A DNA stretch of 64,000 bases from Actinoplanes flavus. Its GTDB lineage: Bacteria; Actinomycetota; Actinomycetes; Mycobacteriales; Micromonosporaceae. The stretch is from positions 124,001-188,000 of the forward strand of contig NZ_JAGFNS010000019.1 in assembly GCF_017592555.1 (NCBI RefSeq). Reading direction: 5' to 3'. The notes beneath the pieces are model-generated. The model was not told the origin of the DNA and did not search any database. It saw nothing but the letters and a program-made list of their open reading frames with translations. Every line of letters begins with the position of its first letter. Position 1 is the first letter of the stretch. The translations under genes were made by a program, and so were the position numbers. This document shows, piece after piece, positions 50,570 through 59,611 of the stretch.

Positions 50570-50607
50570 CGCTCCTCCTCGACTCACCGGCCGACGATAG
50601 CCTGCTA

Positions 50608-50631
50608 CTTTATTTCGCATGCGAAATAAAG
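50608..50631. promoter_or_regulatory. Perfect 24-bp palindrome over a start codon, probable MarR operator
   Basis: CTTTATTTCGCA and TGCGAAATAAAG are exact reverse complements in direct contact. The ATG of the hydrolase gene (50619-50621) lies at the centre. TACTTT at 50605-50610 is a -10 element 8 nt before the ATG and overlaps the palindrome. MarR dimers bind such sites, and a marR gene is the second gene of the operon. Confidence 0.8.
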
Positions 50632-51473
50632 ACGTCAGGATCGGGGAGATCACCGGTACGTGGTGGGAGCCGGACGAGGAACCCACGGCGGTGCTGGTGG
50701 TGCACCCGGCGACGGCGACGCCGGCCGGGTTCTACCGGGCGTTCGCGGAGTTCCTGGTGGAGAACCGGATCGCCGTGGTCACCTACGACTACCGGGGCAC
50801 CGGGCGCTCCGGGTCGCCGCGCGAGCACCCGGGTCTGGGTATGCGCGACTGGATCGAGCACGACGTGCCGGCGGTGACCGCCTGGGCGCGGGAGCGGTTC
50901 CCGGGGCTGCCGCAGCTCGCCGTCGGGCACAGCATCGGCGGGCACGCCCTGGCGCTCGGGCACGGCGGACCGGAGCTGACCGCGTTCGCGCTGGTCGCCG
51001 CGCATGTGGCGACCATCCGGGCGATTCCGGGCCGGGTCGAGCGGATGCGCGTACGCCTGGTGTTGAATCTTCTCGGTCCGGCGCTCGGCGCCGTGCTCGG
51101 CTATGTCCCGGCCCGCCGGATGGGTCTGGGCGAGGACATCCCGGTGGCCGCGGTCCGGCAGTGGGGCGGCTGGGGCCGCCTGCCGGGCTATCTGTTCGAC
51201 GATCCGGCGATGCGGGCGGCGGAGCGGGCCGCCGCGGTGACGCAGCCGGTGCTGATGATCGGGCTCAGCGACGACCCGTGGGCGACGCCGGAGCAGGTCG
51301 ACGCGCTCGCCGCCCGGCTGACCGGCGCCCGGGTGGAGCGCCGCACCTGGACCCCGGCCGACGCGGGCGTCCCGCACGTCGGTCACCATGGGTTCATGCG
51401 GCGCACCGTTCGTGACACTCTCTGGCCCGACCTGCTGACGTGGTTCCAGAAGCGGATGGCGGACGTGGCCTGA
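50619..51473 (+). CDS. Alpha/beta hydrolase
   Basis: A 284-residue serine hydrolase: TYDYRGTGRSGSPREHPG (strand with DYRG), nucleophile Ser in VGHSIGGHALALGHGG, acid in IGLSDDPWATPEQ and His in GHHGFM. The start lies within a perfect palindrome with no ribosome site, so translation is probably leaderless. The TGATG overlap at 51473 links it to the marR gene. The likely substrate is an ester; relatives include lysophospholipase-like proteins. Confidence 0.86.
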   Translation: MRNKDVRIGEITGTWWEPDEEPTAVLVVHPATATPAGFYRAFAEFLVENRIAVVTYDYRGTGRSGSPREHPGLGMRDWIEHDVPAVTAWARERFPGLPQLAVGHSIGGHALALGHGGPELTAFALVAAHVATIRAIPGRVERMRVRLVLNLLGPALGAVLGYVPARRMGLGEDIPVAAVRQWGGWGRLPGYLFDDPAMRAAERAAAVTQPVLMIGLSDDPWATPEQVDALAARLTGARVERRTWTPADAGVPHVGHHGFMRRTVRDTLWPDLLTWFQKRMADVA

Positions 51474-51886
51474 TGGCACACCGGCTGGTGTTCGACCTGT
51501 TGACGGCCGAGCGCTCGGTCCGTCGCTGGATCGACGCCCGGTCCGGCGACAGCGGCATCGGGGCGGCCGGGGCCGGGGTGCTGTTCCATCTGGCCGCCCA
51601 CGGTGACGCGCTGATCGGCGACGTGGGCGCCGCCCTGGGCGCGTCGCCGTCCGGGGTGAGCGGTCTGGTCAGCCGGCTGGAGAAGGGCGGCTTCGTGGCC
51701 AAGGCGCCGGACGCCGGCGACGCCCGCGCGGTGCGGCTGACCCTGACCCCGCTGGGCCGGCAGGCGGTGGGGGCGGCCCGCGAGGTGGTGGCCGAGCTGA
51801 ACGCGGAGCTGACCGACGGATTCACGGCCGCCGAACTCGACGTGGTCGCCCGCTGGCTGGGACGAACGACACAGCGCCTGAGTTGA
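51473..51886 (+). CDS. MarR family regulator
   Basis: A 137-residue winged-helix protein: GVLFHLAAHGDALIGDVGAALGASPSGVSGLVSRLEKGGFV is the HTH and DAGDARAVRLTLTPLGRQAV the wing with the conserved DxRxxxLxLTxxG. Its start overlaps the hydrolase stop. It probably represses the operon through the palindrome at 50608-50631; ligand unknown. Confidence 0.88.
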   Translation: MAHRLVFDLLTAERSVRRWIDARSGDSGIGAAGAGVLFHLAAHGDALIGDVGAALGASPSGVSGLVSRLEKGGFVAKAPDAGDARAVRLTLTPLGRQAVGAAREVVAELNAELTDGFTAAELDVVARWLGRTTQRLS

Positions 51887-51955
51887 GCGGTACTTCCGCT
51901 GACGCCCGGGGCATACCAAGGTGATGAGTGGGTGCCCTGAGCTGAGGGAGTGCTG

Positions 51956-53308
51956 ATGCGTCATCGAGTGGTAGTCGTGGGGGCCGGCTTCGGCGGCCTC
52001 TTCGCGATCAAGGCGCTCCGCCACGCGGACGTCGACATCACCCTGGTCAACGGTACGGCGTACCACCTCTTCCAGCCGCTGCTCTACCAGGTGGCCACCG
52101 GCATCCTGTCCGAGGGCGAGGTGGCGCCGCCGATCCGGGAGGTGCTGCGCCGGCAGAAGAACGTGGACGTCCGCCTCGGCTGGGTGCGGGACGTGGACGT
52201 CGAGGCCAAGGTGGTCTCGGTGGCCGGGCCGGGCATCGACTACACGGTGGAGTACGACACGCTGATCGTGGCGGCCGGCGCCTCCCAGTCGTATTTCGGC
52301 AACGACGAGTTCGCCGACCACGCGCCGGGCATGAAGAGCGTCGACGACGCCCTGGAGCTGCGGGCCCGGATCTTCGGCGCGTTCGAGGTGGCCGACCTGC
52401 ACACCGACCCGGAGACGATCGAGCGGTGGCTGACGTTCGTGGTGGTCGGGGCGGGCCCGACCGGCACCGAGATGGCCGGCCAGATCGCCGAACTGGCGCA
52501 CCGCAACCTGCGCGGCCAGTTCCGGCACATCGACTCGCGCAAGGCGCGGATCCTGCTGGTCGACGCGGTCGGCTCGGTGCTCAGCACGTTCGGCGACCAG
52601 CTCGCCGGCAAGGCCGAGCGGCAGCTGGCGAAGCTGGGCGTGGAGGTGCGGACGGACACCCGGGTGGTGGCGGTCGACGCGACCGGCATCGAGGTGGAGT
52701 CCGGCGGGCGCCGCGAGCGGATCCCGGCGATGACGAAGGTGTGGGCGGCCGGGGTGGCGGCCCCGCCGCTGGCCGCCCGGCTGGCCGCGGAGACCGGGGC
52801 GAAGACCGACCGGGCCGGCCGGATCCTGGTCGAGCCGGACACCACCCTGCCCGCGCACCCGGAGATCTTCGTGCTCGGCGACATGATGAGCCTGGCCGGC
52901 GAGGACGGGCGGCCGCTGCCCGGGGTGGCGCAGGTGGCCATCCAGAGCGGCCGGCACGCGGCCGACCAGATCAAACGGCGGCTCGCCGGCAAGGAGAGCG
53001 GTCAGCCGTTCCGCTATTTCGACAAGGGCAGCCTGGCGACGATCTCCCGCTTCTCGGCGGTGGCGAGCATCTGGAAGTTGCGGTTGTCCGGCTTCCCGGC
53101 CTGGGTGGTGTGGGTGGCGGTGCACCTGTTCTACCTGGTCGGCTTCAAGAACCGGGTGACCGCGGTGCTGCACTGGTTCGTCAGTTTCCTGGGCCGGGGC
53201 CGGTCGGAGCGGGTGGCCACTCAGCAGCAGGCGTTCGCGCGCCAGGCGATCCGGGCCTACGGTGATCCGTTCCGCCGGGCCTCCGGGGCGGAGGCCGAGG
53301 TCGGGTAG
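51956..53308 (+). CDS. ndh: Type II NADH dehydrogenase (NDH-2)
   Basis: A 450-residue flavoprotein: VVVVGAGFGGLFAIKAL binds FAD, YHLFQPLLYQVATG is the NDH-2 signature, VVVGAGPTGTEMAGQI binds NADH, and IFVLGDMMSL holds the FAD-binding Asp. A C-terminal hydrophobic helix (WVVWVAVHLFYLVGF) anchors it to the membrane. It oxidises NADH and reduces menaquinone without pumping protons. GAGGGAG lies 5 nt upstream of ATG 51956. Confidence 0.93.
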   Translation: MRHRVVVVGAGFGGLFAIKALRHADVDITLVNGTAYHLFQPLLYQVATGILSEGEVAPPIREVLRRQKNVDVRLGWVRDVDVEAKVVSVAGPGIDYTVEYDTLIVAAGASQSYFGNDEFADHAPGMKSVDDALELRARIFGAFEVADLHTDPETIERWLTFVVVGAGPTGTEMAGQIAELAHRNLRGQFRHIDSRKARILLVDAVGSVLSTFGDQLAGKAERQLAKLGVEVRTDTRVVAVDATGIEVESGGRRERIPAMTKVWAAGVAAPPLAARLAAETGAKTDRAGRILVEPDTTLPAHPEIFVLGDMMSLAGEDGRPLPGVAQVAIQSGRHAADQIKRRLAGKESGQPFRYFDKGSLATISRFSAVASIWKLRLSGFPAWVVWVAVHLFYLVGFKNRVTAVLHWFVSFLGRGRSERVATQQQAFARQAIRAYGDPFRRASGAEAEVG

Positions 53309-53348
53309 CGTGTAGCGGCCCGCAGAAAGTCATGAGGAAGGCTCACCA

Positions 53349-54023
53349 TTGGTCCCGGTCACAGTGTCAACGCCCGTGGTGTCGCGAGTCCGGACCCTGG
53401 CGCCGGTCTTTCACGAGCTGACCCTGTTCCACGGGAGCATGGGCGCCGGCAAGTCGACGCTGGCGCTGCAGAACGCGTACAACCGGCGGCAGGCGGGCCG
53501 GCCCGGGATCCTGCTCACCAGCATGGACCGGGCCGGCGCCGGGGTGATGTCGTCGCGGCTGGGGGTGGCGGCGGACGCCATCGAGGTGACCGACGGCACC
53601 GAGCTGACCGCGCTGATCGCCGACGAGGTGCCGGCCGGCGGCTTCGTGATCGTCGACGAGGCGCAGTTCCTGCGGCCGGAGCAGGTGGAGCAGCTGGCCT
53701 GGGCGGTCGACGAGCTGTGTGTGGACGTGGACGCCTACGCCATCTCCACCGACTTCATGTCCCGGTTGTTCCCGGGCGCGCGGCGGCTGCTGGAGCTGGC
53801 CGACAACATCGTGTCGCTCCAGGTGGAGGTGACCTGCTGGTGCGGGCGCCCGGGCCGGCAGAACGCGCGGATCGAGGACGGCCGGGTGGCCCGCTCGGGC
53901 GCGCAGGTGGCGGTCGGTGACACGTCCGACGCGGCCGAGGTGACGTACCGGGTGCTGTGCCGGCGGCATTGGCGCGACGGGGTGGCCGGGCCGGATTCGG
54001 TGACCGTGGAAACGAACTTCTAG
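53349..54023 (+). CDS. tdk: Thymidine kinase (type II)
   Basis: A 224-residue kinase: P-loop HGSMGAGKST at residues 28-36, FVIVDEAQFL with the Walker B Asp and catalytic Glu, the lasso-region substrate loop, and a zinc site from CWCGRPG and LCRRHW. It phosphorylates thymidine with ATP for salvage. TTG 53349 is the start: AGGAAGG lies 7 nt upstream. An extra 20 residues before the first strand are poorly conserved. Confidence 0.88.
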   Translation: MVPVTVSTPVVSRVRTLAPVFHELTLFHGSMGAGKSTLALQNAYNRRQAGRPGILLTSMDRAGAGVMSSRLGVAADAIEVTDGTELTALIADEVPAGGFVIVDEAQFLRPEQVEQLAWAVDELCVDVDAYAISTDFMSRLFPGARRLLELADNIVSLQVEVTCWCGRPGRQNARIEDGRVARSGAQVAVGDTSDAAEVTYRVLCRRHWRDGVAGPDSVTVETNF

Positions 54024-54120
54024 CGCCAAGTCCCGACATTCTCGATACGCCGGGAGGTCGACGGCGGGGCATTCCTCTAGGGTGTGCCCCGCTTTTGATC
54101 ATCCAACGTGGAGGGTTGTC

Positions 54121-54798
54121 ATGCCTCGCGCGGGCCTCGGGCCGCTGCTCACCATGCTGGTGGGCGCCCTGTTACCGGCCTCCTGCGCGAGCGGCCCGGC
54201 CGCCGTGGGCGCCGCCCGGGTCACCGTTCCGGACCTGATCGGCGCGGACGCCGACGCGATCGGCGAGCAGAGCGCCCAGGCCGGGGTGAAGCCGATCCTG
54301 CGCTACCGGTGGGACTCGACGGCCGCCCCGCGCACGGTGATCGCGGTGGCCCCGGCGCCGGGCACCACCGTCGAGCGCGGCACCAGCATCACGATCGAGG
54401 TGGCCGGCGCGCCGGGGGCCTCGCTGGACGAGCGGATCACCGCGGACCGGGAGCACTTCGTCGGCCTCGGCACCGACCCGGACGGCACGCTGGTGATCGC
54501 CGTGGCGGCCGGCGCCGACCGGGCCGCGGCCGTGGCGGCCCTCGGCCCTACCCTGCTGAACCGGCGGTTCCGTACCGTCGTCTGCCCGGTGACACACGCC
54601 GACCTGGAACGGATCCGGGCCGAGGTGAGCGCCACCGCGTCGCTGCACGCCACCGGCTACACGGTGGATCTGGAGGCCACGGCGTGCGCGGTCCGGCTGA
54701 CCGGCGACATCGCGCCGCCGGTCGTCGCGGCCCTGCGTCAGCGGTACGGCGGCACGCTGATCGTCAGCGGCGGCCCGGGCCCGACGCCGCACACGTGA
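54121..54798 (+). CDS. PASTA domain lipoprotein-like protein
   Basis: A 225-residue protein with a hydrophobic N-terminus (GPLLTMLVGALLPASC) resembling a lipobox, though Pro at -3 is unusual. One PASTA domain follows (VTVPDLIGADADAIGEQSAQAGVKP ... VIAVAPAPGTTVERGTSITIEVA), which in kinases binds peptidoglycan. The second half (GTLVIAVAAGADRAAAVAAL, TGDIAPPVVAAL) is unassigned. GGAGGG lies 6 nt before ATG 54121. Confidence 0.78.
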   Translation: MPRAGLGPLLTMLVGALLPASCASGPAAVGAARVTVPDLIGADADAIGEQSAQAGVKPILRYRWDSTAAPRTVIAVAPAPGTTVERGTSITIEVAGAPGASLDERITADREHFVGLGTDPDGTLVIAVAAGADRAAAVAALGPTLLNRRFRTVVCPVTHADLERIRAEVSATASLHATGYTVDLEATACAVRLTGDIAPPVVAALRQRYGGTLIVSGGPGPTPHT

Positions 54799-54807
54799 CG
54801 GTCCGGG

Positions 54808-55746
54808 TCACGGGTAGATCATCCAGCCGCGCAGGTCCCCCTGCGGGTCGAACAGGTAGCCGCCGTCACCGACGCTGTGCCGGGCCGGGTCGGCGTTGGA
54901 GAGGATCGGCTTGGTGAGCCCCCAGTACTTGTGGTCGGCGGTGTTCTCGCCCTTGCCGACGTGCACCCAGACGTCGCCGCCGGCGGGCACGACCGTGCCG
55001 GCCGGGAAGGTGTAGCGGCGCAGGCCGGAGTCGCGCACCCACCAGCCGGCGATCGGCACGGCGGTGGTGGAGGGGTTGTGCACCTGGAACCACTCGCCGT
55101 TGAGGTTCTGCTCGTCGGCGCCGTCCGGGTCCGGGTTGACGGTCAGGGTGAGGCCGCTGTTCTGGGCCGGGCCGGCGCCGCAGCTGTCGGTGTCGTAGAG
55201 CTCGCGGTGCTCGGCGGCGGCCTGCACGCCGGCCACCCGGTAGGCGTCGTCCCAGGCCCACTCGCCGGGGAAGGGCAGCCAGAGCGCGTGGCCGCTGCGG
55301 ATCATCTGCTGGCCGACGTCCTGCCACCTGCCGCCGACCTTGACGGCGACCGAGCGCAGTAGCCGGTCACCGCTCTTGCTGGAGCTCTTGAGCGAGGTGA
55401 GCCGCACCTTGTTGCCACCGGACCGCAGGATCTTCTCGAGGCGGGTGGTGGCGGCCAGCGCGTGACAGTCTCCCCTGCGGCGTTCCGGCTTGGGGGAATA
55501 CTTCGTCTGCTCCATCGCCTGGATGCCGAGGATCCGCACCGAGACGAGGTTCTTGGTGCCGTCGCCGGCCAGGTCGACCCGGATGGTGTCGCCGTCGGGC
55601 GCCCAGTCGACCGTGCCGGTCCACACCTGGCAGCGGGGGCTGCCGGCGACCGCCCGGCAGGCTGTGGTCGCGGCTTCGGCCGGGGCGGCGAGACCGGTCA
55701 GGGAGAGCGTGGCGGCGGTGGCCAGGGCGCCCAGGCGTCGAAACAT
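54808..55746 (-). CDS. Secreted nuclease (SNase-like) with lamin tail domain
   Basis: A 312-residue exported protein. Signal peptide 1-25 (LAAPAEAA). An SNase-like domain spans about 30-185: TGTVDWAPDGDTIRVDL, VRILGIQAMEQTKY, DRLLRSVAVKVG, then ALWLPFPGEWAWDDAYRVAGVQAA. The arginine of the SNase RLxGID motif is conserved. Residues about 205-300 are a lamin-tail (LTD) domain (NLNGEWFQVHNPSTTAVPIAGWWVRDSG). LTD domains in bacteria occur on secreted nucleases and proteins binding surfaces. AGAGG lies before ATG 55746. Confidence 0.85.
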   Translation of the reverse strand: MFRRLGALATAATLSLTGLAAPAEAATTACRAVAGSPRCQVWTGTVDWAPDGDTIRVDLAGDGTKNLVSVRILGIQAMEQTKYSPKPERRRGDCHALAATTRLEKILRSGGNKVRLTSLKSSSKSGDRLLRSVAVKVGGRWQDVGQQMIRSGHALWLPFPGEWAWDDAYRVAGVQAAAEHRELYDTDSCGAGPAQNSGLTLTVNPDPDGADEQNLNGEWFQVHNPSTTAVPIAGWWVRDSGLRRYTFPAGTVVPAGGDVWVHVGKGENTADHKYWGLTKPILSNADPARHSVGDGGYLFDPQGDLRGWMIYP

Positions 55747-55810
55747 GACGCCTCTATCGGTCCCGGTCGACGGTGGTTGAGGATTCGGGGCTTCTTCTCC
55801 GGCCAGATCG

Positions 55811-55823
55811 TTAGCTAGGCTAA
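55811..55823. promoter_or_regulatory. Inverted repeat and -10 element before the ABC exporter operon
   Basis: TTAGC-TAG-GCTAA is a perfect 5-bp inverted repeat with 3-bp centre. It contains TAGGCT (55816-55821), a -10 element 7 nt before ATG 55829, so a repressor bound here would block a leaderless promoter. It resembles half of a DtxR/IdeR iron box (TAGGCTAA), but only about 12 of 19 positions match. Confidence 0.5.
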
Positions 55824-55828
55824 GCAAC

Positions 55829-57604
55829 ATGCCGTCCGTACCGCGCCGTGCTCCCAAAGGCGGTATCCACCCGGATCCTTCGAAGAGCTGGCTACGGCGC
55901 GCCTGGCCGATCGTCCGCGCCCACCGCGCCCTGCTCGCCACGTCACTGACGTGCTCGTTCGCCGGCCTCGTCGTCCAGGTGTGGATCCCCGACCTGGTCC
56001 GGGCCGGCATCGACGAGGCACTGGTGGACCGCACCGGCGACCTGACCGTGTATGTCGGCCTGATCGCCGCGCTGGCCGTCACCCAAGGCGTGATCAACTT
56101 CCTGGCCCGGCTCTATCTGCTGCGTACGGCGTACGAGATGGAGTACGACCTGCGCAACATCGTCTTCACCCACCTGATGCGGATGTCGTACGCCTTCTAC
56201 GACCGCGCCCAGTCCGGCGAACTGCTGTCCCGGGCCACCAGCGACATCCGGGCCGTGCAGATGTACCTGGCGTTCGGCCCGTCGATCCTGGTCCAGTGCA
56301 CGATCGCGGGCGTCGCCTTCGCCCTGATGCTGTCCATCAACGCCCCGCTGGCCGTGGTGGCGATGGTGACCATGCCGGTGATCGCGGTCCTCGGCGTCCG
56401 CATGCGCAAGGCGATCTTCCCGGTCTCCTGGCTGATCCAGTCCCGGCTGGCCGGCGTCGCCACCGTGGTCGACGAGAACGTGCAGGGCGTGCGGATCGTC
56501 AAGGCGTTCGCGGCCGAGCAGCAGCAGGTCGACACGCTGGCCCGGGCCGCCGACCGGGTCCGCTGGGCCTACACCACCGACTCGCGGATCCGCGGCCGCT
56601 GGCTCCCGGTGATGGACAACCTGCCCCGGCTCGGCCTGGCCATGGTCCTGCTGATCGGCGGTTTGATGGTGCTCGACGGGAACGCGACCGTCGGCACGAT
56701 CGTGGCGTTCAACTCCTACGTGCTGATGCTCCAGCCGCCGTTCCGGATGCTCGGCATGATCATCATGATGGGGCAGCGGGCGGCCGCGTCGGCCCAGCGC
56801 ATCTACGAGATCCTGGACACCCCCGCCGAGGTCGTCGACCCGGTGACCCCGGTGGTGCCGGAACCCCGCGGGGACGTTCGGTTCGAGGGCGCGCGGTTCG
56901 CGTACCCCGATGGGACCGTGGCTCTGGACGGCCTGGACCTGCACGTCCGGCCGGGTGAGACGGTGGCCCTGGTCGGCGCGACCGGCAGCGGCAAGTCGAC
57001 GGTGGCGCGGCTCGCCGCGCGTTTCTACGACGTGACGGCGGGGCGGGTGCTGATCGACGGCGCCGACGTCCGCGACTATCCCCTCGACACGCTGCGCGAC
57101 CGGGTCGGGATCGTGCCGGACGAGCCGTTCCTGTTCTCCGTGTCGCTGCACGACAACATCGCTTTCGGACATCCAGGCGCGACACGCGAGCAGGTGGTGA
57201 CCGCCGCCGTCGCCGCGGGCGCGCACGCGTTCATCGAAAATCTCCCCCAGGGGTACGACACGGTCGTCGGCGAACGCGGCTACACCCTCTCCGGCGGGCA
57301 GCGGCAGCGGGTCGCGATCGCCCGCGCGCTGCTGGTCAATCCGCCGGTGCTGATCCTGGACGACGCCACGAGCGCGATCGACGTCCGTGTCGAGCACGAG
57401 ATCCACGAGGCGCTGCGCGACCTGATGCACGACCGCACCACGATCGTGGTCGCCCACCGGCTCGCCACGATCGGGCTGGCAGACCGGGTCGTCCTGATCG
57501 AGAACGGTCGCGCGGTCGCGTCCGGCACCCACGCGGAACTGCTGGCGAACGAGCCCCGCTACCGCCGCGTTCTCGCCACCAGCGTCGCGGAGGTGACGGC
57601 ATGA
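55829..57604 (+). CDS. ABC exporter half-transporter with Glu-to-Asp Walker B
   Basis: A 591-residue membrane-ATPase fusion. Six helices fill about residues 25-320. The ATPase has Walker A GATGSGKST, signature LSGGQRQRVAIARAL, H-loop VVAHRLAT, and Walker B ILDDATSAID where the catalytic Glu is Asp. That marks it as the subunit whose own ATP site is not hydrolytic. It is translationally coupled by ATGA to its partner at 57601. Leaderless start with TAGGCT 7 nt before ATG. Substrate unknown. Confidence 0.9.
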   Translation: MPSVPRRAPKGGIHPDPSKSWLRRAWPIVRAHRALLATSLTCSFAGLVVQVWIPDLVRAGIDEALVDRTGDLTVYVGLIAALAVTQGVINFLARLYLLRTAYEMEYDLRNIVFTHLMRMSYAFYDRAQSGELLSRATSDIRAVQMYLAFGPSILVQCTIAGVAFALMLSINAPLAVVAMVTMPVIAVLGVRMRKAIFPVSWLIQSRLAGVATVVDENVQGVRIVKAFAAEQQQVDTLARAADRVRWAYTTDSRIRGRWLPVMDNLPRLGLAMVLLIGGLMVLDGNATVGTIVAFNSYVLMLQPPFRMLGMIIMMGQRAAASAQRIYEILDTPAEVVDPVTPVVPEPRGDVRFEGARFAYPDGTVALDGLDLHVRPGETVALVGATGSGKSTVARLAARFYDVTAGRVLIDGADVRDYPLDTLRDRVGIVPDEPFLFSVSLHDNIAFGHPGATREQVVTAAVAAGAHAFIENLPQGYDTVVGERGYTLSGGQRQRVAIARALLVNPPVLILDDATSAIDVRVEHEIHEALRDLMHDRTTIVVAHRLATIGLADRVVLIENGRAVASGTHAELLANEPRYRRVLATSVAEVTA

Positions 57605-59583
57605 GCATGTTCGGCGGGGGATTCGGCGGGCCAGGTGGCGGGCCCGGCTCCGGACCGGTCGGCGGCCTCAGCGGTACCGGCGCCGGCGGCCGCGACCGGC
57701 GGCAGGGCGGCCCTGGCGCGTTCGCCGGGATCCCACCGGAACTCGCCGCCGGGGTGGCCGCGCTGGAGGCCCGCGAACCCGTGCACCCGGCGCCGGACGA
57801 GCCGTTCACACAGGCACCGGACGGCGGCCGGCTCAGCCTCTGGTCGCTGCTGTCCGGCCGGCCGGCACTGCTCGTGGCGGCGGCCGTCGCGGTGCTGGTG
57901 GAGGCGCTGCTGCTGCAATCCGGGCCGTACCTGGTCCAGGTCGGCATCGACCACGGCATCGTGGCCCGCGACGTACCGGTCCTGATCCTGGCGGCCGTGG
58001 CGTTCCTCGCCTCGGTCGCCCTCACCGCGCTGGCCTCGTCCGTCCGGATCCGGCAGAGCGGCCGGCTCGCCGCCTACGCCACCCGTGACTTGCGGGTCCG
58101 CGTCTTCGCCCAGTTGCAGCGGCTGAGCCTCGACCACTACACCAGCGAGAAGGCCGGGGTCACGCTCACCCGGATGACCTCGGACGTCGAGGCGTTGCAG
58201 CACCTGCTGTCCGAGGGGTTCGCCCAGTTCCTCATCCACGGGCTCACCATGGTCGTCGTCACCACGATCCTGGTGCACTACGACGCGTTGCTGGCGGCGA
58301 TCACCCTGGTCCTGGTGGTGCCGCCGCTGCTGCTGCTCACACTCTGGTTCCGCGGGGCCGCCGACGTCGGCTACCAGCGGCAGCGCGACACCATCGCGGC
58401 CCTCTTCACCCACCTCTCCGAGAGCCTGTACGGCGTACGCGTCATCACCGCCCACAACCAGCAGGACCGCAGCGTCACCGGGCACCGCGAGGTGGTCGGC
58501 GACTACCGTGACGCGAACGACCACACCGGACGGATCAGCGCCGTCTACGGCCCCGGCACCTCGGTGATCGGCCTGCTCGGGCTGGCCGCGCTGCTGCTGA
58601 TCGGCGGCCACATGGTGCTCGACGGCACCCTCACCATCGGCGAGCTGACCGCGTTCGTGCTCTACCTGAACGCGTTCTTCCAGCCGGTCCAGCAGCTCGT
58701 CCAGCTCTACACCAACTACCAGCAGGCCCGCGCCGCGCTCGGCAAGCTCCGCGGGCTGCTCGGGACGGCACCGGCCGTCCGCGAGGCGCCTGGCGCGATC
58801 CCGTTGCCCCCGGCCGACGGCGCCATCGAACTGCGCGGCGTCACCTTCGGCTACGACCCGGAACGCCCGGTGCTGCGCGACGTCAGCCTGCGGATCGCCC
58901 CCGGCGAGACGATCGCGTGCGTCGGCCCGACCGGGGCCGGCAAGTCCACTCTGGCCAAACTGGTGGCCCGGCTCTACGATCCGGACGAAGGCCTCGTCCT
59001 GATCGACGGCCACGACCTGCGCGACGTCACCCTCGACTCGCTGCACCGGCAGGTCGGCGTGGTCCCGCAGGAGCCGTTCCTGTTCGCCGGCACGCTGCGC
59101 GACAACATCGCCTTCGCCCGCCCGTCGGTGCCCGACGAGGTGGTGTGGGCGGCGGTCGACGCGGTCGGGCTGCGGGACCTGGTCGACCGCTCCCCCGGCG
59201 GCCTGCACACGGTTCTGCACGAGCGCGGCCAGTCGGTGTCGTCCGGTGAACGTCAGCTGATCGCGCTGGCCCGGGTCTTCGTGGCCGAACCCCGGGTGGT
59301 CGTGCTCGACGAGGCCACCTCCAGCCTCGACCTGCGGTCCGAGCTGCGGGTGGAGGCGGCGATCCAGCGGCTCCTCGACGGCCGGACCGCGATCCTGGTG
59401 GCCCACCGGCTCTCCACGGCGCGGCGCGCCGACCGGGTGATCGTCGTCGACGACGGCGGCATCGTGGAATCGGGCGCGCACGACGAGCTGCTCAGGGCCG
59501 GGGGCCGCTACGCGGCCATGTACTCGACCTGGGAGTCACACACCATCTCCGGTACGGACGTCGCCGCCCCCGGCCACGGTTGA
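57601..59583 (+). CDS. ABC exporter half-transporter with catalytic Walker B and degenerate signature
   Basis: A 660-residue partner of the preceding protein. A Gly-rich N-terminal stretch (FGGGFGGPGGGPGSGP) and about 80 residues precede six membrane helices. The ATPase has Walker A GPTGAGKST, Walker B VVLDEATSSLD with Glu, H-loop LVAHRLST but signature SSGERQLIALARV in place of LSGGQ. Combined with the first subunit's intact LSGGQ, one complete catalytic site forms. Gly-rich heads of this sort are seen in some members of this family; their role is unknown. Confidence 0.9.
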   Translation: MSMFGGGFGGPGGGPGSGPVGGLSGTGAGGRDRRQGGPGAFAGIPPELAAGVAALEAREPVHPAPDEPFTQAPDGGRLSLWSLLSGRPALLVAAAVAVLVEALLLQSGPYLVQVGIDHGIVARDVPVLILAAVAFLASVALTALASSVRIRQSGRLAAYATRDLRVRVFAQLQRLSLDHYTSEKAGVTLTRMTSDVEALQHLLSEGFAQFLIHGLTMVVVTTILVHYDALLAAITLVLVVPPLLLLTLWFRGAADVGYQRQRDTIAALFTHLSESLYGVRVITAHNQQDRSVTGHREVVGDYRDANDHTGRISAVYGPGTSVIGLLGLAALLLIGGHMVLDGTLTIGELTAFVLYLNAFFQPVQQLVQLYTNYQQARAALGKLRGLLGTAPAVREAPGAIPLPPADGAIELRGVTFGYDPERPVLRDVSLRIAPGETIACVGPTGAGKSTLAKLVARLYDPDEGLVLIDGHDLRDVTLDSLHRQVGVVPQEPFLFAGTLRDNIAFARPSVPDEVVWAAVDAVGLRDLVDRSPGGLHTVLHERGQSVSSGERQLIALARVFVAEPRVVVLDEATSSLDLRSELRVEAAIQRLLDGRTAILVAHRLSTARRADRVIVVDDGGIVESGAHDELLRAGGRYAAMYSTWESHTISGTDVAAPGHG

Positions 59584-59611
59584 CCCCGTCCGGCGGGGCC
59601 GGGGTGCGACA

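Noticed and set aside
55808-55826. Full DtxR/IdeR iron box
   Set aside because: Only about 12 of 19 consensus positions match; kept as an inverted repeat with possible iron link, not as an iron box.
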